9,465 bases of DNA from the NCBI RefSeq assembly GCF_001509485.1, contig NZ_LLZI01000069.1, positions 1 through 9,465 of the forward strand, given 5' to 3'. Below the pieces are notes generated by a model that searched no databases, was not told where the DNA came from, and saw nothing but the letters and a program-made list of their open reading frames with translations. Positions within the stretch are counted from its first letter, which is position 1, and each line of letters opens with the position of its first letter. Shown in pieces: positions 6,849-9,465 of the stretch. The position numbers and the translations under genes are program-made. The stretch comes from Streptomyces sp. NRRL F-4489 (GTDB lineage Bacteria > Actinomycetota > Actinomycetes > Streptomycetales > Streptomycetaceae).

Positions 6849-7972
6849 CCGCTCACCTCCCGGCAGGCGCGGTAGAAGTCCTGCCAGCCCGTGCGCTCCC
6901 GCACCACGGTCTCCAGGTACTCCTGCCAGACGACCCGGTCGGCGGCCGGCTCGCGGACCACCGCCCCGAGGAGCCCGGCGGCCAGATCGGCGGGGCGCAG
7001 CACACCGTCCCCGAAGTGGGCGGCGAGCGCCAGGCCGCTGGTGACCACCGAGATGGCCTCCGCCGTGGACAGCGTCCCGGACGGGGACTTGAGCTTGGTG
7101 CGGCCGTCGGCGGTGATCCCGTCCCGCAGCTCGCGGAACACCGTGACCACCCGCCGGATCTCCTCCATTCCCTGGGGCGCGGACGGGAGTTGGAGCCCGC
7201 GCCCGATCTGATCGACCCGGCGGGCGACGATGTCCACCTCCTCCTCGGGGGTGGCCGGCAGCGGCAGGACGACGGTGTTGAAGCGGCGGCGGAGGGCGCT
7301 GGAGAGCTCGTTGACCCCGCGGTCGCGGTCGTTGGCGGTGGCGATCAGATTGAAGCCGGGGACCGCCTGCACCTCCTGGCCCAATTCCGGTATCGGCAGG
7401 GTCTTCTCCGACAGGAGGGTGATGAGGCCGTCCTGGACGTCGGCCGGGATCCGGGTCAGCTCCTCGATCCGCGCGGTCATCCCCTGGGCCATCGCCCGCA
7501 TCACGGGGCTGGGCACCAGCGCGTCCCGGCTGGGGCCGTGGGCGAGCAGCTGGGCATAGTTCCAGCCGTAGCGGATCGCTTCCTCGGGCGTGCCGGCGGT
7601 GCCCTGCACCAGCAGTGTCGAGTCGCCGCTGACCGCCGCCGCCAGATGCTCCGACACCCACGTCTTGGCGGTCCCGGGCACGCCGAGCAGCAGCAGGGCG
7701 CGGTCCGTGGCGAGGGTGGCCACCGCGACCTCGACGATCCGCCGCGGGCCGACGTATTTGGGCGTGATGACCGTGCCGTCGGCGAGCGTGCCGCCGAGCA
7801 GATACGTCGCAACCGCCCACGGCGAGAGCCGCCAGCGCGCGGGCCGCGGCCGGTCGTCGGCCGCCGCGAGGGCCGACAGCTCCCGCGCGAAGGCGACCTC
7901 GGCGTGCGGCCGCAGGACCTCACCGGTCGCGTCGCGCGCGTCGTCCGCCGTCGTGATGCCGTTCTCGGCCAT
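6845..7972 (-). CDS. MoxR-type AAA+ ATPase, YehL-like
   Basis: This is a 375-aa AAA+ ATPase of the MoxR type. Walker A is GVPGTAKT (97-104, K103). The Walker B position reads ARIEEL (E170-E171) rather than the common hhhhDE. Sensor 1 is in LIATANDRDRG (N214). LSSALRRRF (R228-R230) supplies the arginine-finger region, and VQDGLITLLSEK lies between Walker B and sensor 1. MoxR rings remodel client proteins, usually with a VWA partner; here the VWA gene lies two genes downstream. The ATG at 7970-7972 is preceded by AGGGGGA with a 4-base spacer. The frame stays open to 8041, but those extra codons fall in the promoter region. It is the first gene of the operon; its TGA overlaps the next ATG. A RecA-NDp-like promoter element sits about 70 bp upstream. 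Confidence 0.95.
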   Translation of the reverse strand: MAENGITTADDARDATGEVLRPHAEVAFARELSALAAADDRPRPARWRLSPWAVATYLLGGTLADGTVITPKYVGPRRIVEVAVATLATDRALLLLGVPGTAKTWVSEHLAAAVSGDSTLLVQGTAGTPEEAIRYGWNYAQLLAHGPSRDALVPSPVMRAMAQGMTARIEELTRIPADVQDGLITLLSEKTLPIPELGQEVQAVPGFNLIATANDRDRGVNELSSALRRRFNTVVLPLPATPEEEVDIVARRVDQIGRGLQLPSAPQGMEEIRRVVTVFRELRDGITADGRTKLKSPSGTLSTAEAISVVTSGLALAAHFGDGVLRPADLAAGLLGAVVREPAADRVVWQEYLETVVRERTGWQDFYRACREVSG

Positions 7973-8040
7973 TGCTTCCCCCTCGTCGTACGGTGCGCGG
8001 CCGGCACCCCGCGAACCCCCGCCGGCCGCTTGCGATTCCA

Positions 8041-8063
8041 AGCGTGCACCAGACCACTGACAA
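8041..8063 (-). promoter_or_regulatory. RecA-NDp-like (PafBC-type) promoter for the ATPase operon
   Basis: Read on the minus strand: TTGTCAGTG (8063-8055), 8 bases, then CACGCT (8046-8041). The upstream element and spacing match the TTGTCRGTG-N8-TAnnnT consensus exactly. The -10 hexamer has one deviation (C for T at its first base). The predicted leader to the ATG at 7972 is roughly 60 bases. The PafBC link comes from knowledge of mycobacterial DNA-damage promoters; its use here is inferred. Confidence 0.6.
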
Positions 8064-8125
8064 TCCCCCGAAAACCGCCTCTGACCTGCGAATTCGCCGC
8101 GCGGCAGGGGCGATTGTCAGTGGTC
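8052..8125. repeat. 14-bp perfect inverted repeat in the divergent promoter region
   Basis: GACCACTGACAATC (8052-8065) and GATTGTCAGTGGTC (8112-8125) are exact reverse complements, separated by 46 bp. Each arm contains one TTGTCAGTG element facing its own gene. A smaller perfect palindrome, GCGAATTCGC (8088-8097), lies near the centre. The symmetry extends beyond the 9-base promoter element to 14 bases, so both promoters probably bind the same regulator. Confidence 0.9.
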
Positions 8126-8136
8126 GGCCGTAGCGT
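8114..8136 (+). promoter_or_regulatory. RecA-NDp (PafBC-type) DNA-damage promoter for the SWIM-like gene
   Basis: TTGTCAGTG (8114-8122), an 8-base spacer (8123-8130) and TAGCGT (8131-8136) match the actinobacterial RecA-NDp consensus TTGTCRGTG-N8-TAnnnT at every defined position. This promoter class is LexA-independent and activated by PafBC during DNA damage in mycobacteria. Transcription would start near 8142, giving a leader of about 50 bases before the ATG at 8195. Confidence 0.8.
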
Positions 8137-8194
8137 CGAAGACAGGAAATCCGAAAGCGGTCGGCGCGCGACGGGAATCCGCAGGGGGGACGAA

Positions 8195-9403
8195 ATGACA
8201 ACGCACGAGCCACAGCCACAGCCACACTCACAGCCGCAACGACACCACCCAAACCCGCACCCACATCCACAACCACAACCACAACGCAGCGACACAGCCG
8301 GTCGGCCGGCGACCGGCGCCGCGTCCCGCGCGCCCGCCGACCCCGAGGCGGCGCGGCGGCGGGCCGAGCGCCGCCTGCGGCGGATCGGGGCCGGCGCCAC
8401 CGAGCTGGAGCAGCGCCTGGAGGATCTGCTGCACACCGGCCTCGCCACGGCCGCCCGCCCGGACGGGAACGCCTACGCCTCGGACGCGGACACCTCCGGC
8501 CCGGGCGGTTACGCCTCCGCCCCGGCTGGGCCCGGCAGCGGCAATGGCAGCGGCATCGGAATCGGCAGCGCCTGGGACGAGACGGCCGCCCGCATGGTCG
8601 ACGCCCAGGCCCCAGGACTGGCCGGCCGCGTTCGGGAGTTGGGGGCGATCACCGCCTCCGGGCCGGACTGGCCGTCCCGCCTCCTGGAGGAGTGCGCCCT
8701 CCTCCACCTCCTCAACCAGGGCTTCCTCGGCATCGACCGGCTCCCGGCCGCGCTCACGGCGACGGTCCGGACCCGCGTCGGCCTGACCACGGATGCCGCG
8801 GACGTCCTGTCCGGGCCGGAGGCGGTGACGGTCCGGGACCGCTGGCTGGTGCTCGCCCAACGGGACGGCGCGGATGGCGCGTTGACCGCACGCCGGATCT
8901 ATCTGCGCGGCGAGCGGACCGGCCGGATGGCGCTGCACCTCTCCTTCGGCGGCCCCCACCGCCCCTTGGACGTCTCCCTGCCGCCCGGCCTGCTGCTCGA
9001 CGCCGAACTGGCCTACTACCCCGGTGCCCGCCCCCTGCGCGCCGCCCTCGGCACACGGCACGCCCCAGCCGTCCCGGGACCGGTCCCGCCCGGATGCGGG
9101 ATCGACGCCGCCCTGGCCGCGTACGGGCACGCGCTGCGCGACGACCCCTGGCTGGACGCCTGGCCGGTGGTGCTCACCGACGTCACACCCCTGCCCGGCG
9201 GGCCGGACGGCGGCTGGCAACTGGCCGACGCGGACGGCGAGTCGGCGCTCCCCCTGGACCCGCGCCGGCTGGGCCGTACGGCGCTGTGGCAGCTGGTGTC
9301 CATATCGGGCGGCGCGCCGATCACGGTCTTCGGCGAATGCGGCCACCGCGGCTTCCTCCCGCTCACGGTGTGGGACCCCGCACCGGTACCGCTGTCCTCG
9401 TAA
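8195..9403 (+). CDS. SWIM-family protein lacking the SWIM zinc finger, YehQ-like partner
   Basis: This 402-aa protein resembles, from about residue 47 on, the region that follows the zinc finger in actinobacterial SWIM zinc-finger proteins. Shared-looking motifs are PADPEAARRRAERR (47-60), WDETAARMVDAQAPGLAGRVREL (127-149), LLEECALLHLL (about 163-173), VRDRWLVLAQ, YYPGARPLRA, DDPWLDAWPV and a C-terminal SGGAPITVFGECGHRGF. The expected N-terminal CxC...CxH SWIM motif is absent. The only Cys residues are single ones in EECAL, PGCGI and GECGH. Residues 5-30 are a Pro/Gln/His tract, and a Gly/Ser-rich insert (about 91-126) interrupts the body. The ATG at 8195 has AGGGGGGA 4 bases upstream, and no zinc-finger remnant lies in the roughly 58 bases between promoter and start. 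It is divergent from the MoxR operon under a paired promoter. The SWIM relationship is from memory of the family. Confidence 0.85.
   Translation: MTTHEPQPQPHSQPQRHHPNPHPHPQPQPQRSDTAGRPATGAASRAPADPEAARRRAERRLRRIGAGATELEQRLEDLLHTGLATAARPDGNAYASDADTSGPGGYASAPAGPGSGNGSGIGIGSAWDETAARMVDAQAPGLAGRVRELGAITASGPDWPSRLLEECALLHLLNQGFLGIDRLPAALTATVRTRVGLTTDAADVLSGPEAVTVRDRWLVLAQRDGADGALTARRIYLRGERTGRMALHLSFGGPHRPLDVSLPPGLLLDAELAYYPGARPLRAALGTRHAPAVPGPVPPGCGIDAALAAYGHALRDDPWLDAWPVVLTDVTPLPGGPDGGWQLADADGESALPLDPRRLGRTALWQLVSISGGAPITVFGECGHRGFLPLTVWDPAPVPLSS
8207..8287 (+). repeat. CCACAG/CCACAA hexamer tract encoding a Pro/Gln/His N-terminus
   Basis: About 80 bases made largely of CCACAG, CCACAA, CCGCAA and CCACAT-type hexamers encode alternating Pro-Gln and Pro-His. 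The coding strand is strongly C/A-rich, almost free of T and low in G, and clearly lower in GC than the flanking gene. It looks like slippage-generated DNA placed directly after the start codon. Confidence 0.8.
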
Positions 9404-9465
9404 CCGCCCCCGGCCCCGGCCCCGGCCGCCGCCACCCTGGCGCCCCCCACCGCCCGTACCCAACC
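9404..9465. other. Non-coding window edge downstream of the SWIM-like gene
   Basis: These 62 bases start with GGCCCC-type tandem repeats and are C-rich. No start codon with a ribosome binding site and no clear U-tract terminator is visible before the window ends. Confidence 0.4.

Noticed and set aside
4212..6875. 887-codon open frame on the plus strand
   Set aside because: It is exactly antisense to the DUF5682 gene and is Gly/Arg/Gln-rich with no recognisable domain. This is a typical GC-bias shadow.
8052..8125. Insertion-sequence terminal inverted repeats
   Set aside because: Only 46 bp lie between the arms, with no transposase or target duplication. The arms coincide with outward promoter elements.
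6572..8194. Upstream extension of the SWIM-like frame on the plus strand
   Set aside because: The open frame runs back over the ATPase gene and the promoter region. ATG 8195 with its ribosome binding site and the RecA-NDp promoter mark the real start.

Overview
The window is very GC-rich. Its genes have GC-saturated third codon positions, long antisense shadow frames, and GGAGG-type ribosome binding sites ahead of ATG or GTG starts. This, together with protein families recognised from memory, points to an actinomycete, almost certainly Streptomyces or a close relative. No rRNA, tRNA, CRISPR array, transposase, integrase or phage gene was seen.

Layout. Positions 1-385 hold no gene. They contain repeated and inverted CCCCCTACGGG-type blocks, a bidirectional terminator (213-261) and two strong hairpins (273-296, 328-353) just downstream of the first gene. 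Two minus-strand genes for exported proteins follow. One (386-1675) is a 429-aa protein with 18 back-to-back Val-Pro-X tripeptides. The other (1770-2690) is a 306-aa Pro/Gly/Ala-rich protein of unknown function with a signal peptide.

The core of the window is a three-gene minus-strand unit: MoxR-like AAA+ ATPase (6845-7972), then DUF5682-family protein (4200-6848, ATGA overlap), then VWA/MIDAS protein (2825-4120). Divergent from it is a gene (8195-9403) for a protein that matches the post-zinc-finger part of SWIM zinc-finger proteins but has no SWIM Cys/His motif. The set of families corresponds to the E. coli yehL/yehM/yehP/yehQ type MoxR-VWA cluster. Such clusters are thought to be NTP-dependent regulatory or conflict (defence-like) systems whose mechanism is unresolved.

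The most interesting signal is in the 222-bp divergent intergenic region. It carries a 14-bp perfect inverted repeat whose arms each contain TTGTCAGTG. On the plus strand this is followed, after exactly 8 bases, by TAGCGT, a full match to the actinobacterial RecA-NDp (PafBC-dependent, LexA-independent DNA-damage) promoter consensus TTGTCRGTG-N8-TAnnnT. The minus-strand arm has the same element with a one-base deviation in the -10 (CACGCT). The inference is that the whole MoxR/DUF5682/VWA/SWIM-like module is induced by DNA damage through PafBC from paired back-to-back promoters. The partner protein has lost its zinc finger and gained a Pro/Gln/His N-terminal tract. All four genes also carry low-complexity hexamer-type expansions in linkers or termini.
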